This document shows, one piece after another, positions 21,480-33,640 of a stretch of DNA of 64,000 nucleotides. The notes under the pieces were generated by a model, which worked only from the letters and a program-made list of their open reading frames with translations, was not told the DNA's origin and made no database searches. How positions within the stretch are numbered: position 1 is the first letter of the stretch; each line of letters begins with the position of its first letter. Source of the stretch: Vandiemenella viatica (taxonomy: Eukaryota > Arthropoda > Insecta > Orthoptera > Morabidae); NCBI GenBank assembly GCA_031002005.1, contig CM061918.1:44676047-44740046 (forward strand), given 5' to 3'. A program made the translations under genes and the position numbers.

Positions 21480-22335
21480 AAGACTGTAGATAGCTGCAGG
21501 GTGATCTAGATACGATAACTAGCTGGTTGAGTCAACATTGGATGAAGGTAAATGCAAAGAGGAGCCAGTTTATTAGGTACACAGATAAAAAGCTAAAGGT
21601 TAATTATGATTACGAAATGGGGAAGGAGCTACTTATTGAAGACTCGAAATGTAAATACCTCGACATAACATTTGATGTCAGACTCAACTGGGTAGGACTC
21701 ATTGGACAGGTAGTAGGGAAAGGGTTCAAAATCCTTCAGCTGTTGGAGTGACTGATGAGGGGATGCAGAAGAGAGTAAAGGAATTGTAGTACAAAACTTT
21801 GGTCAGATCACTACTGGGATGTGTTTGTGTAGTTTCGGATCCACATTTTGGGTATCAAATACAGGAGTTGGAGGTGCAGAGGAGGGCTGCCAGATTTGTC
21901 TTGAGAAATTACCGCAAAACACAATCGGTAACTAATATGATAAAGGAGCTGAATTGGGATTCATTGGAGGTTATGAGGAGAGTGAAGAGAGTCATGGGTG
22001 CCTAAAAGGCCTGTATTAGTGATGAAGCATGGAAAGGTATTGGTGGGAAAATTAAGAGGTGCATGGAAGGGTAAAGATGACTATGATCACAAGTTGGTAC
22101 TTGATTTCAGGCATAAGGGTGTGGGAAAATTTTCTTTTGTAGGAAAGGCTGTAAGGGATTGGAATAAATTGGCAAGAGAATTGACCAATTTACCAAAAAC
22201 AATGAAAGAATATAAAGTAAAATTTAGTTGAGGACAAAAGTAGTTTGGAAGAGGAAAGGATAAAGACGGGTGTGAAGGAAGATTGCCACCGGATCGTGCG
22301 CTCCATCGCAATTTTATCAATTATTATTATCTAAT
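21480..22335 (+). pseudogene. LINE family A reverse transcriptase, 3' half
   Basis: Segments in order: 'DLDTITSWLSQHWMKVNAKR', 'DSKCKYLDITFDVRLNW' (post-motif-C region with the YLG-type motif altered to YLD), 'YKTLVRSLLGCVCVVSDP', 'YQIQELEVQRRAARFVLR', 'TQSVTNMIKELNWDSLE', 'HKLVLDFRHKGVGKFSFVG' and 'AVRDWNKLARELTNLPKTMK'. The 3' UTR 'ttgccaccgg...gcgctccatcgcaattt' leads into ATT repeats at about 22320. Stops and frameshifts are frequent. It is the longest family A copy here and lacks the catalytic FADD and the endonuclease. Confidence 0.8.
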
Positions 22336-22643
22336 GTTCGTTATCGTGACTGAAACACGGAATTACTCCTTCCAAACCATTAACTTGCAAATTTATAATT
22401 CCTCACTAATTTCGTTACTGCTGTCCCAGACGCGATTATATTGCGGAATTTGGCAATTTCGTGGGAGTTTTTAAATATAATTTGGAAGACAGGTTCACAA
22501 AACAAAGAATGAATTCGATAAAAAAGTATTTTTTTCATTGATTTTTAAAAGATTTTACAAAATATTTTTTGAACTTAATTCCCTTAAATATACAATAAAT
22601 GTTAGCTCGGTAGGCTAATAACTTCCACCTAACGGATAATATA

Positions 22644-23496
22644 CAGGGCGTTCGCCGGGAAACGCAACCCACTGTTAGCGCTACAAGGAAGAAACTGCTC
22701 CCGGCGAGCGAGCGGTCAGCTTCCGGCATTGTTCGACCGTCGGCCGCGGACTATTTCATAGTAATTACGCTTCATAAACTTGTATGTGCTAAGCATTTAA
22801 ATGTGACGTAATTCATTAGCTTACCTTATAAAAGATGCTGGAAGTGTTGACCCTCTTGTGTAATGCACATTTCACATCTTCTGAACATATTTCGAGACAC
22901 ACGCTGCCCTAACTGACTTAATGATTTTTTGGGTGACTGTTCTAGACGAAAAGCGATATCGTCAATTTTCTCCTCTGTGAGAATACGGTTGACCGACAGT
23001 CTCTTTTTGTTAAAAAATGAACCCGTTTCTCTTACTTTTTTTAACCAGACGCAGAATTGTTGATTTAGCTGGCAGTAAAGCGCCAGGAAATTCGCGACGA
23101 AATTTACTGCGACACTTTTTAAACGACTTCTTCTTCACATATGTATCGTAGAGAAATATTCTTTGTTCCAAACTGTAACGTACCATAATTTTACTCACAC
23201 TCAAACATGGTACAGATTAGTAAGAGTATGAAGCCCCAAACCAGCCAAACCGCAAAGAAACGTTTATTCACAACACTGATTAATAAGAGACTGAAGTCAC
23301 AAACTAGCTACAATGCAAAGAAACCGTTCTTAACAATGTAAGGGTCCCATTATACTGCGTCACTGCACTGTTGGGCAGCGGAGGTGTTAAAAAGTGCGGT
23401 GATTCACGGTGCCGTGTGGCGGGAGTTGCTGGCTCCACCCAGCAAGTTGCCGACGGCAACAGACTGGGAGGGTAGCGTTTTCCGGCGAACGCCCTG
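22644..23496 (-). mobile_element. Mariner-like DNA transposon, internally deleted
   Basis: The ends 'cagggcgttcgccgggaaac' and the inverted 'gttttccggcgaacgccctg' form terminal inverted repeats flanked by TA (22642-22643 and 23497-23498). The 853-bp element retains transposase ends on the minus strand but lacks the catalytic middle. CAGGG...TA ends of this kind belong to the Tc1/mariner/IS630 group. Confidence 0.85.
22830..23204 (-). pseudogene. Mariner-like transposase remnant with DUF4817-type HTH
   Basis: The start 'KIMVRYSLEQRIFLYDTYVK' and 'STILRLVKK' resemble the N-terminal HTH (DUF4817) that precedes DDE_3 transposases in many insect genomes. A frameshift in an A-run follows. In the next frame comes 'VRETGSFFNKKRLSVNRILT' and 'EEKIDDIAFRLEQSPKKSLS', then directly the C-terminal end 'RNMFRRCEMCITQEGQHFQH' before the stop. 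All three catalytic residues are deleted, so the protein could bind DNA at most. Confidence 0.7.
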
Positions 23497-23547
23497 TATA
23501 TGTATGTTGTTTATTCTGACTTGCCAGCGAAGATGAATTTTGCCGAG

Positions 23548-23785
23548 CGTGATGGGGTGAGCGGTTAAAGTGCTGGCCTCGCATTCGGGAGGAGGCGGAT
23601 TAGAATCCCCGTCCGGACATTCAGATTTGGGTTTTACATGGTTTTCCCAAATCACTCCAGGCAAATGCCGAGATGCTTCCTTCAAAAGGCCATGGCCGAA
23701 TTCCTTCCCGTTCCTTATCTCCAATCACATCCTGCCTCTAATCACCTCGACGTCGACGAGGCTTAAAGCCATAAATAAATAAAAA
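23548..23785 (+). repeat. SINE-A copy, near full length
   Basis: Head 'gatggggtgagcggttaaag' (A box), 'ctggcctcgcattcgggagg', B-box-like 'cggattagaatccccgtccg', central 'ttgggttttacatggttttc', 'caggcaaatgccgagatgct', 'tccttcaaaaggccatggcc', and tail 'ctaatcacctcgacgtcgac' with 'aggcttaaagccataaataa'. Confidence 0.93.
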
Positions 23786-24440
23786 AGATTTATTTTATCG
23801 TGTTTGGAAATGATGACCTGAATTCATATATTTGTTGTGTTAGCTTTTGGCGAGGTTTTTTTGTTTTCAGTGACGTCAGTTCCTTAGTGCTGCAAGTTAT
23901 TATATATTCTGTTAACTGTTTAAATTACGGAGATGTTCTGTAATGATTTCTTTGTTTTTGCAGTGTGTTGGTGGACGTCGCCATGTTGAACCTTGAGGGC
24001 GTCGAGATGGAACATTAGATGACAGCGGTGAGTACCTCTGTCCGCAAAGCACTGTAGTTATCTCTGTTTCATACTAAGCTGCTACTAGATTGTAAGTTCT
24101 CATACTGCAAAAAACCGCAACCAAACTATAATAGTTGGGTAGTTTGTGCCTGGGCAACGGAACAGATACTGCCCGCTTACAGATTCTTATTTACAACACT
24201 AGTGTAAGCCCCCGACGGTGTTCAGCGTTTGATCGTGGGTCTAGAATAGTTCGGTTTTTTTGGATCAAAGGTTATGACTAGACCACGGATTTTAGGTGCC
24301 TAAAATAGGCTCTGTTCCAATGCAAAATAGGTTCTAAAATGTGAAAATAGGTTACTTATCAAAATTATGGTTATGTTTATAAAAATCATCATTAAAAATT
24401 CGGTAATATATAATTTAACACGTATACTTTCAGAGTGTAT
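23786..24440. other. Unassigned AT-rich DNA
   Basis: No gene or element is recognised. Confidence 0.35.
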
Positions 24441-25255
24441 GTCTATTACAAACACAGATCAATTTCTTGGAAGGAATAGCCAACAAAACAGGTTTGAGAA
24501 TTTCTGTATAAAAAAAACTAAATTTATTAATAACATTAAAAATGCTCCAAATTATTTAACCATTGATATTGAACGAATAGGGAAAGAAGTTTAAATATCT
24601 CTGGGAAATAGCTCAAGAAAATGGATTAGATAAATCCGCCATCGAGGAAAGGATACACAGGATGGTATCAATAAAAAAAATTATAGCAAAAAGTACTTGT
24701 CTAAAAATCTTAAGGCACTATAACTAGGTAGTGAAACCATTATACCTTTATGCTAGTGAATGCCTAGTGTTGAACTACAGTTTGGATAAATTGTAATTGC
24801 TAGAAAGAAGAATCGTGACAAATCTTGGGTCCAGTTAAAACAACAGAGCTATGTAAATCAAGAAGTAATAACGAAATATACCAGAACGTAGAAAATATAA
24901 CGGAATCAATAAGAAAGAGGATATTGACGTTTTTTGGAAATATCTATAGAATTAAAACAGGTTAACTAAAAAGATATTCAATTATCTTTGAGCGAAAACT
25001 CAACAACCAGCTGGATTCAAGAGGTTAAGAAAGGTTTGGAAAGAAGATAGAAGAGGAAATTATGGAAATAAAGATCTTTAGAAAGAGGGTATTAAGTATG
25101 GAAGGATTCCAAGGCGGAAGCGAAAAGAAATCTGCTCCGAACTGGTCTGAGGAGAGAAGGAATAAACACAATGAAATGATGAAAGAATACTGTATTGAAA
25201 GGAAGAAAAATCAACAAAGGATGAAGAATTGAAGTTGGCTCGAGGTCGCAGCAGG
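24440..25255 (+). pseudogene. Non-LTR retrotransposon RT C-terminal remnant (LINE family D)
   Basis: Segments read 'QFLEGIANKTGLRISV' (degraded), 'KTKFINNIKNAPNYLTID', 'KFKYLWE', 'DKSAIEERIHRMVSI', 'LRHYN.VVKPLYLYASECLV', 'LERRIVTNLGS', 'RRKYNGINKKEDI' and 'NRLTKKIFNYL', with stops and frameshifts. The order matches the region after RT motif C (KFKYLG-type, then LYASE and LERRI). It is a lysine-rich, AT-rich family distinct from families A-C. Clade uncertain. Confidence 0.65.
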
Positions 25256-25699
25256 CGTTACCGGTAAGAAGAAGAAAGTAACATCGGAAAACGTAACTCA
25301 GCAGAACATTACTGAATTTAATTGTATTTAGCTAGCTGGGATTACGTAAAATCAATAAAACTGTTAATGTGCATTTGTCACATTTGTCCTGTTGAAGGAG
25401 AAATTTGGAATAAACATCTGTTGGATATTTATTTACTTATACAAAAATTGGGATGTTTATGTGAACGGAATTTTATTATATATCACTATTTTTAATGTGT
25501 GTGTGTATTATTTTTGTTGTAATTTTGTTATATAAACAGATAGTTCAATTTACTATGCAGATAGTTGTCAACATCCTCAGAATGTAAATTACACAAATTG
25601 CGGGTTATTAAACTATTGACCAAATACAACAGGGCATTGATTTGATAAATCTATACATTTAAAATCCACTGTTTACGATTTAGATTGTTTAACAACCTA
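25256..25699. other. Unassigned AT-rich DNA
   Basis: May include the 3' UTR of the LINE upstream. Nothing else is recognised. Confidence 0.35.
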
Positions 25700-25910
25700 C
25701 TGTTGACGGTGCGAAGACGCGGGTTCGAATCCCCGTCCGGGCATCCAGATTTGGGTTTTCCATGGTTTCCCCAAATCACTCCAGGAGAATGCCGGGATGC
25801 TTCCTTCTAAACAACAAGGCCGAATTCCTTCCCGTTCCTTTTTTCCAGTCCCATCCCGCCTCTAATGACTTAGAAGTTGACTAGGCGTTAAGCCATAAAA
25901 AATGACGGTG
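25700..25910 (+). repeat. SINE-A copy, head shortened
   Basis: Begins inside the head at 'gacgcgggttcgaatccccg' (perfect B box), then 'catccagatttgggttttcc', 'tccccaaatcactccaggag', 'aatgccgggatgcttccttc', 'cgaattccttcccgttcctt' and a tail with 'taagccataaaaaatga'. It is one of the least diverged copies. Confidence 0.93.
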
Positions 25911-27515
25911 CGTAATATTAAATTTACATAGTTTTTAATTTTTTGTTATTGATATAACTGCAAAATCTTTTAATAATATCAGGTTAAAAGTTTCGAACAG
26001 GCAGCCGCATAACTTGGGCGGTTTATCGGCTGACTGCGGCCTGGAAGATCGGGTTTCGATCACCGATGAAGCCGAGGCTGAACGTCCGGAACTTTCCAAT
26101 GAGAACCGTGGAAGAACTAATTAAAGACGATTCACTGCAGCCTGTGTGCGATTAATAGCAAACAGGGACCGAGCGACAGTGGTAAATCCATACAAGGGCG
26201 TAGCTACGATTAGCTTCAGAGTGGGCAAAAAATAAGGAAACATAATTTAAAAAAAAAGTCTTGAAAATGCTTTATTTAACTTATTTAAGCGCTAGCTTTC
26301 GAGGGTTCTGGTTAAATTTAGACTATTTATTTTTGAATATTAAAAGTGGAAATTTTTATATTCATATATTTTTAGCTCTACTTCGTGAGGGAGAGAAGAC
26401 CCAGGGCTACGCCATGATTCCATGCACTTTCTCTGCAATTTATGGAAATGAAAACTTAAAATATGTACTATTCTGAGAGAAAACGCTTTTGTTGACATTC
26501 TAAAGAAAAACTCATAAAATTGGTTTCAACGACAATTTAGACATCACGAATAATGGCCATAAATGTCCATAAATGGTTTATATATAACGCTATTTTCATG
26601 TATTTCAGTCAGGAACAAAATAGGTATTGCCTAAAATCCGAGTTCTAATTATGAAAGGTTTCACGCGATCTGCCCAAAATTCGAAGCGGATCTATGTTAA
26701 TTGTAAGGGGTCTCTTAGCAAAGTTTGAATAATATCTCTTAGAGTTTTCAAAGACTTAGGGATAATAATAGAAACATTAACCACTGACAGGAGATATCTC
26801 CGAATACTTAAAAATGTCTTAATAAATAACGTAATGACCCAGTTACAGTGAGTACGCGCCCAACGTAAAAAGCAAAGATAAAGTAAATAAAAAAATCACC
26901 TACGTTTTTTCTTTAAATGACCTTAACATCAAATCTGATGTCCAATGTAAATACCTACATACGTAATGATGGCCGAAAAGCTTTAAAGTATCGATTAAGA
27001 ATCACAACGACGGGAACGACTTAATTGAATCGTGTCTATTTATAACTTGTTTGCAATTTACGAAATTCGTGTCCCGGGAACTGTCCTAGATCCGTACCCG
27101 TAACGGCCATGTGCTTACACCTAATAACCATATCTTGGCATACAACTGAACTTATCGCGTTGCTACCAAACCGAACAGTTATAGCTACTTTTAACGATAC
27201 TTGATTTCAGTGGTTCACTAGTATACGTCCACGCCAAGTTACCGAAAAAATGCTTTTGTCTTGCTTCCGTGTTGTTGGCGCAGGTTTTTTTTTGCGGATC
27301 CGGACGCGCGTTATCTTGCTGTGGGGTCTCCTCTACAGGACGTAGCCTCTACCCACGGAGACCGTCTTATCCTGGCTGCGGTTCCTAGAAGTCGCTTTTC
27401 GTCGGAACAGAGAAAATAGCTGTCTTCACTAGGTCACACCTCCACTGCAAAGTCACCAACGCGATAATATTACCAACGACTGTACGAAATAACACCACTC
27501 ATGTGATACATGTAT
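25911..27515. other. Unassigned AT-rich DNA
   Basis: No gene. A weak tRNA-like box, 'gatcgggtttcgatcaccg' at about 26047, could be a further SINE head but has no supporting A box or body. Confidence 0.35.
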
Positions 27516-27722
27516 CAGTTAAAAGGGGTGTGAGACAAGCGTGTGTTCTATCCTCATTAATATTCAAATTGAGTCTAGAGGAAGTAATTAAGGCAGTAAA
27601 AGAAAAATTTGAATGTGGCATAAGTGTCAACGGAGGATAAATCAGTATGCTGCGATTTGCTGATGACATTTTCCTGTCAGCAGAATAGACTGAGGATACT
27701 GAGAAGTCATTAATGAAATTCT
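27516..27722 (+). pseudogene. Reverse-transcriptase core fragment (LINE family E)
   Basis: Reads 'KRGVRQACVLSSLIFKLSLE' (RT motif B region, G-V-R-Q-G-C altered to RQAC), 'EVIKAVKEKFECGISVNGG', a stop, 'ISMLRFADDIFLSAE' (catalytic FADD motif), then another stop. Only about 200 bp survives and it is followed at once by a SINE-A copy. Confidence 0.75.
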
Positions 27723-28000
27723 GAACGATTAACGTTCTGGCCTCCTATTCGGGAGGACACCGGTTCGAATCCCCGTCCGGACATCCAGATTTGGCGAATG
27801 CTGGAATGCTTCCTTCAAAAGGCCATGGCCGTATTTATTCCCGTTCATATCCGCGGTCCGGACATCTTGATTTCATTTTTTTTATGGTTTACCCAAATCA
27901 TTCCTGGTGGGATGGTGCCTTCAAAAGGCAAGAGCTGAATTCCTTCCTGTTCTTTGGTCCCCATCTTCTACATGCTCTGATAATATATACGTATCTATTT
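27723..28000 (+). repeat. SINE-A, two incomplete copies in tandem
   Basis: The first (27723-27858) has the head 'gattaacgttctggcctcc', the B box 'ggttcgaatccccgtccgga' and 'cttccttcaaaaggccatgg'. The second (about 27859-28000) restarts at 'ccggacatcttgatttcatt' and has 'ggtttacccaaatcattcct' and 'ccttcaaaaggcaagagctg'. The two are fused head to tail. Confidence 0.8.
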
Positions 28001-30489
28001 ATTGCGACTAGTACAGTTCTATCTGCACGTGTCACACACACACACCATATTCGTTATGATACCCAGAATCATCTCTTAAAAGTGACTCGTCCAATTTTAT
28101 TCTGCTTCTGTTATATAACTCTAATCATCTGTTACGAAAGTTAGACATGTCGAGCATGTGATTCGTTTGTCTCACAGACCTTGAGATCAGAATTGTGTGG
28201 AATAAGAAATATAAAAAGCAGCAAATAACCATAACGTCATCGTGCACCAACTTCTCTTCCTGTACAGTTCAGGTCTTATTTTTTACTTTATCCACACTAT
28301 TTCTCTCATAATTATATTTTTATTCATCCTCCTACTTGCTATGAGATTATGGTTGTCCTGTACCAAGTCCGTACATTTCCTTACAGACCCATTGCTTCGT
28401 TGAGTCCGAACCACGCAATTTATTTCTCAAATCACTAGGTCCTTGTGTTCTAATTGTTGGTAATTCAGCCTCTTTTATAATATTTGTGTATAATATTACA
28501 TTACTAATTGTTCCTTTACCCGAGCATTTCTAGCGTGTGTTTAACTAGTTCGAGCGGGCTGAAGAATAAATTTTAATAATTCGTGACATGGCCATCAAAG
28601 TGGAGAGGTTGTGATCCACAGTTCTAGCTTACTATAGCTGAGGCCAGGAAAAATTGGCAGGTGAATGCAATCGCGCTGTTGCCACACTTCCGAACATTCT
28701 CGCGTAGCGCTCTCTAACACCAGAAAATGACAGCGCTGAACGCCGTGTGTCTAGTACTAGCGTCAACGCAAAAACTATTACCACAAACAAACAGGTGAAT
28801 TTAACTAGTGCCCGATTTGGTAACGGCGCGTTTGAAGCCGCCGGCCAATACTTCCGGCCACAGCAATAGTATATGTACCAAAAATTTCCGGAATAAGTAT
28901 GGAATGAAGGAAACTATATCTTTGATAATGATTCGTCTGTCGGAGGGGGGAGTAAAACGTGTTGGTAGTCTTCGTAACCTTCTGATGAGTAGGCTTTAAA
29001 GGCCGATGCCAGTTGATCCTTATTCCTTCTTTGTTCTTCTTGTAGGTAATCCAGAAACCTCAACGATAAACTCAACAAATCTCATTGGTATACATACAAT
29101 AACAAAGGGAAGAAAGTGACCATTCTACTTCTTACAAAAATTGGTTTGGTACGCCATCTGTGTTGTGATGATCCAGTCAAATATGCACGTGGTACACGTG
29201 TCAAAGACTGCATCTATAGTGGAAGCTGTTTGCTTTAGCACTCAGAAATGCAGTAAAATTTCAATGCGGATTCCGCATAATTGGTTTTGAGTCTGACTTC
29301 CGAGACCCCCGGAGGATGTCTCTGCTTTTTGCGTGGAGGTGAGAGGCTGTTGAGACGGAGGAAGGGCTGAGGGAGACAATGGCAATGCGAGGGTCGGAAA
29401 CGAGGACCGACCCAGCGGGGGGGAGATGCTGTGCCGTCACGGCACCAGACGCAATCAATATCCCTGCCTGCTCCCCCAGATTCCATCCCCCGACCATACA
29501 CTGGGGTAGCAGCGTCAGTCACGCCGCGGCGCCCGTCCAGGAAACACCGCCGGGCCCAGAATCGGTCCTTGGGGAAGTCGATCTCCGCTCCACCCAAAAG
29601 CGGTCTCGCGACGAGTCGAGACAATGGCGTAAAGCAATGACTTGGCTGGGCAATTTATCAGTGCAGATCATCAAGTTTGATGGCGTCACTATTTTCAGAA
29701 GTGCTAGTCGTCTCCAACCAGCCGTTTGATGTTATAACAGAGTTCTGATGCAGGGAAGACTCATAGTGTATGATCTTTGAACAGTTAGTTCGTGTGTTGA
29801 TTTGTTGGAGACTGTGTGGTGTTGATCACAAAAAACGATATATCTCATCCAATTGTTACCTGGAGCAGCAGTGAAAATGGTAAGTGTATTACTTCTTGTC
29901 AACGAGACTGCGTTTCGTTGGTAGCGGACATTAATAATGCCAGCCGACCAGTTTGGACTTCAGCTTCTCGAGGTATCATTGACGCTGATCACGACTGTTG
30001 ACGTCTCGACGTGTTGTAGACGAAAAGGACGTAGCTATCATTCATGTATCTACTGGATTAGTGAAACTGATGGATGCCATTTATGGAAAGTAACATGCCC
30101 AGGATCACATCAACTAACCGATGACTTGCAGATCTGTTGTGTTCATTTTCATCGTTTCATAGTCAGTTGTATGGGTTTGACGAGCTCGTTACAACCAGAC
30201 CTCCCTCCAAAGCCGTGGAAATAGTCAGTTTTGATTTCGATATTAATTAGTCTGTTTCATTTTAGGTAATTTCATTAGCTATTAGACTGAGCTCCTTCAT
30301 CGGACTACAACCAGAATTCTGCTCTAAGACGCTAGTTTTCTAAATGTCATCTATTCTATACTACATATAGCCTACAATAGAATAATAGAAAAGTTGTATC
30401 AATACACAAAACTTATTTCAGAAAGAGTAATTGCTGTGTACACTGCTGCTAAAAGAGATGCCAAAACCATCAAATATGGAGATTTTTTG
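28001..30489. other. Unassigned DNA with a GC-rich patch
   Basis: No confident gene. The stretch at about 29300-29620 is GC- and CpG-rich with long overlapping open frames on both strands, a sign of base composition more than of coding. No domain was recognised in any of them. Confidence 0.4.
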
Positions 30490-30945
30490 TATCTATCTGT
30501 TTGCAGAAACTGACGGTTTTTAACGAAATTGCACATAGTTATAGCTTATGTCATAGTTAAACATATAAGGTAATATTTTATCTAGGTTAGTAACATACTT
30601 TTCGACGATACAGCGGGAAAAAAATGGAATTTTTATTAATGCGTGCGTCCATCAAAAACTAGTGAAAAGATTTCAATGAAACTAAACATAGTTGATAGCT
30701 TATGTCATCCGATAAGATATAGGGTACGTCTTATCCCTATATGAGTCCCCGACGATACAGTGGTCAAAATAGTAACTTTTGGTATTTCTACCAGTATTTG
30801 CCCAGATCAAGCAATAACTAACTATCGGATTTCAACAAAACTACAAATAGTGGTAGCTTAAGTCGTAGTTTAGCATAAGGAATTCTTTATAAGCTGATAA
30901 ATTCCATAGTTGCCTTATAAAACATCAAAAAATACTCTTAAGTCA
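30490..30945. repeat. Three diverged tandem copies of a roughly 155-bp unit
   Basis: Aligned blocks: 'cacatagttatagcttatgt' (about 30532), 'aacatagttgatagcttatg' (about 30685) and 'caaatagtggtagcttaagt' (about 30842). Two copies also share 'gacgatacag' (about 30604 and 30752). Each is preceded by a 'tttcaaYgaaact'-like block. Spacing is 153-157 bp. Confidence 0.6.
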
Positions 30946-32419
30946 AAACAGTGTTTATTTACGAAGTAGGAAATCCCCATACATCATAACATCTATGCAG
31001 CAAAAAATAACGTAGTGGTCGTTTCGACATTTTTATAAATACTCACAGTTCTCTTAAGAGACTCATTTATACCTTACTGAAATTATTTGTAAACAACTGG
31101 CACAATTACCCTTACGTACGCAGTGACATTTGTATAGTAAAAACTAAAACAAATCGACTTTGCGATTCAATTGGGGATTTTATGTCAGTTAATATATATA
31201 CAAATAGAGCAATATGTTTGTACACGTGCCAAGCGAAACCATTAAAAATACTGCATGCACTAAAGCTATGCGAGCAATAGTGTAGTGTAATTATGGGTCA
31301 TTCAGAACTCTGTGTATTTTTGTGTTAGAATCTGCTTATTAATACTTTGTTGAAATGCTGTTTGAACGGGTTCATTGGCTGATGATGTCGAAATAGGTCG
31401 TCAGAAATGTCCGTGTCTTATTTTCTTGCTTTTCTCCAGCATGATAATAATTATCATAATACTGAATTATAGATTAACTCTAGCAGTGTCATATTTAATT
31501 GGATGTTTCTGTGTGGGGAATCCCCTTTCCGTTAGCCTCGATTCCAAGTTCGAACCCATTACTCCTCGCTCTCCATTAGGTCACTGTCATTAGCAGCAAA
31601 TTAACAACAGTTAGCACATCGCGAGCTGCGGAAGTCGGTCGATGTTGCATCATAATGCTACAAGGCCGCACACAAATCACTTTGCCTAAATAACGTGACT
31701 AATGTATTCTCCTTTTGTGGAGAATGTTCTCCTTCTTTATCAAAATCACTGTGCGATTCTTCCGCACCCAAGGCGAGCGGTGAAAGCTCCTGCCGACCCC
31801 TGGAGCATCCATCCATATTACGAAAAAAACTGATATTTCCTACAAAAAATAATGCCAGACTTATGATCCTCAAGGTAATTGCAGATGGGAGAGTAATTGG
31901 GGATCCAAGAAACAGGAAATAAACCGTTAGTCTCAATATAAAAACACTACATTTGTTTACTGTTCTTTAAAAGTATCGCAAAATACTGTAACACAGTCAA
32001 GACTGTCTCTGTGCTGAGTAACCTTGTTTTGAGTTAGCTGTTGGTTCGGTGGCCGCTTTTTGTCTGTGGAAACGCTGTATGATTACATTGCCGAAACTGT
32101 GTTGCATGGCGACCGTGACAGGATTCAAATTTGTGTATCAAGGGTTTCGTCCCCGATGTTACCCAGGTGATAGGACTCCTCTTTTTGGGGAATGCCACCA
32201 TATAATTACTTGGTCACAAAATAAATCTTATTATTAATACTCTATTTTTTCTAACTCTAAACATGGATACCCCACATGGTGAGAAACAAAAAATATTTTT
32301 TTTTTTACCTTTTTGATATCATTTAGTGGTGTTCCATTGTGATGTCACTTGACGAAAACTTGTGCTGGTTATGCATGGCAATATGTACGCGAGGGATTTC
32401 GGAATATTTCCCAAACCCT
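30946..32419. other. Unassigned AT-rich DNA
   Basis: No gene or mobile element is recognised. Confidence 0.35.
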
Positions 32420-32535
32420 GGGGAATGTCCATAAATTACGTAGCCCCATTTTGGCCTCCTCCTGAACTCCCCCTCCCTCATCCGTAGCCTGACATGGTTT
32501 TTACCTCTATTCCTCCCCCTCCTCCCAGCGTGGCA
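32420..32535. mobile_element. Single end of the GGGGC MITE family
   Basis: 'ggggaatgtccataaattac' matches the ends at 18591 and 62724. It is followed by the same kind of C- and CCTCC-rich stretch ('gaactccccctccctcatcc'). No opposing end was found within the next several hundred bases. Confidence 0.55.
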
Positions 32536-32639
32536 CTTGTTTTCTGGAATCAATATGGAAAGATACTATTTTTCTCTTGTCAAACTATCGTAAATTACAT
32601 ACGGATATAATTAAATGACGGAAATAAATATTCACAGGC

Positions 32640-33640
32640 TCTTGTGTGTTCTCTACCTTATTTTAATTGTAAAAATTATGACATCTCCAAATGGTGCATC
32701 ATTCTTCCGTAGAGGGCATTCCTTGATGATATGCTCCACACTCTGGGAAGGAACACCGCAGTCACAGGCAGGAGAATCCTGAAGACCCCAATCATACAGC
32801 ATGGCGTTGCATTTCACGTGGCCTGTTCTTAGGCGATTTAGTTTGACCCACTGGTCTCTCTTCAGGTGGAATCCCGGAGTTTAGTTGTGGGATCTTTAAT
32901 ATCTGGATGTTTCACAGATGCAGAGTTCCAGCTTTGTCGCAATTTTTCCTTGACAACAAAGTCAAATACATCTTGCCATACTGGATTTCTGGATTTAAGA
33001 CGAGTGGCGGTAAGTCATTTAGGACCTCGTGGATTGGGAGATCCTGTGGATGATCAGTATGGTATAGTTTTATCCACTAACGTGCCGTTGCTTCTTGGCG
33101 TCTTTCCTCTGGAGGTGGTATTTTGCTGATTAGGTGTAACCAGGGGACTGGGGAGGATTTTAGAGTGTCAGTTATTACTCTTATACACTCATTCAGATGG
33201 ACGTCGATTTTTCTAGTGTAAGCACTACGTTGCCACACTGGAGCACAGTACTCAGCAACAGTGTAAAACATGATGAGAGCGGTTGTTCGTAGTGAGTCCG
33301 CATCAGTTCCCCACGAAGTACCATCTATCTTCTTCATGATGTTGTTTCGTGTTTTAAGCTTCTGACTTGTGTATTCGACTTGTGTATTCTAGGTGTGTTT
33401 TGAATGTTAAGTAACGGTCTAAGATGATGCCAAGATACTTAGGGTAGAAATTATGTTTCACTCTCTGGTGGCAGAAGTTCACTTTGAGCTGCTGATGTGC
33501 TATTCTATTGCTCAAGTGGAATGCGCATACTTCTGTTTTCATCGGGTTCGGACAAAGTCTCCATTTCATATAATATGCATTCAAGGTGTCTAAGTCGTTA
33601 GAGTGCTTTCACCTTCCTCTAATGTGGCAGTTTGGACAGC
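32640..33640 (-). pseudogene. Jockey-like LINE reverse transcriptase, C-terminal portion
   Basis: On the minus strand in order: 'MKWRLCPNPMKTEVCAFHLS' (post-catalytic 'N..KTE' region), 'YLGIILDRYLTFKTHLEYTS', 'LRTTALIMFYTVAEYCAPVW', 'VDVHLNECIRVI'-like, 'PWLHLISKIPPPEERRQ', and at the end 'WVKLNRLRTGHVKCNAMLYD' with a CX1C...H...C zinc-finger-like end 'CDCGVPSQSVEHIIKECP'. It is the same family as the fragment split at 38344-38861 and 49592-49815. Frameshifts separate the blocks. No RNase H is seen, as in jockey-type LINEs. Confidence 0.8.

Noticed and set aside
29235..29729. Overlapping 70-130 codon frames on both strands in a GC-rich patch
   Set aside because: Open frames on several frames at once are expected in GC-rich DNA with few stop codons; no domain recognised.
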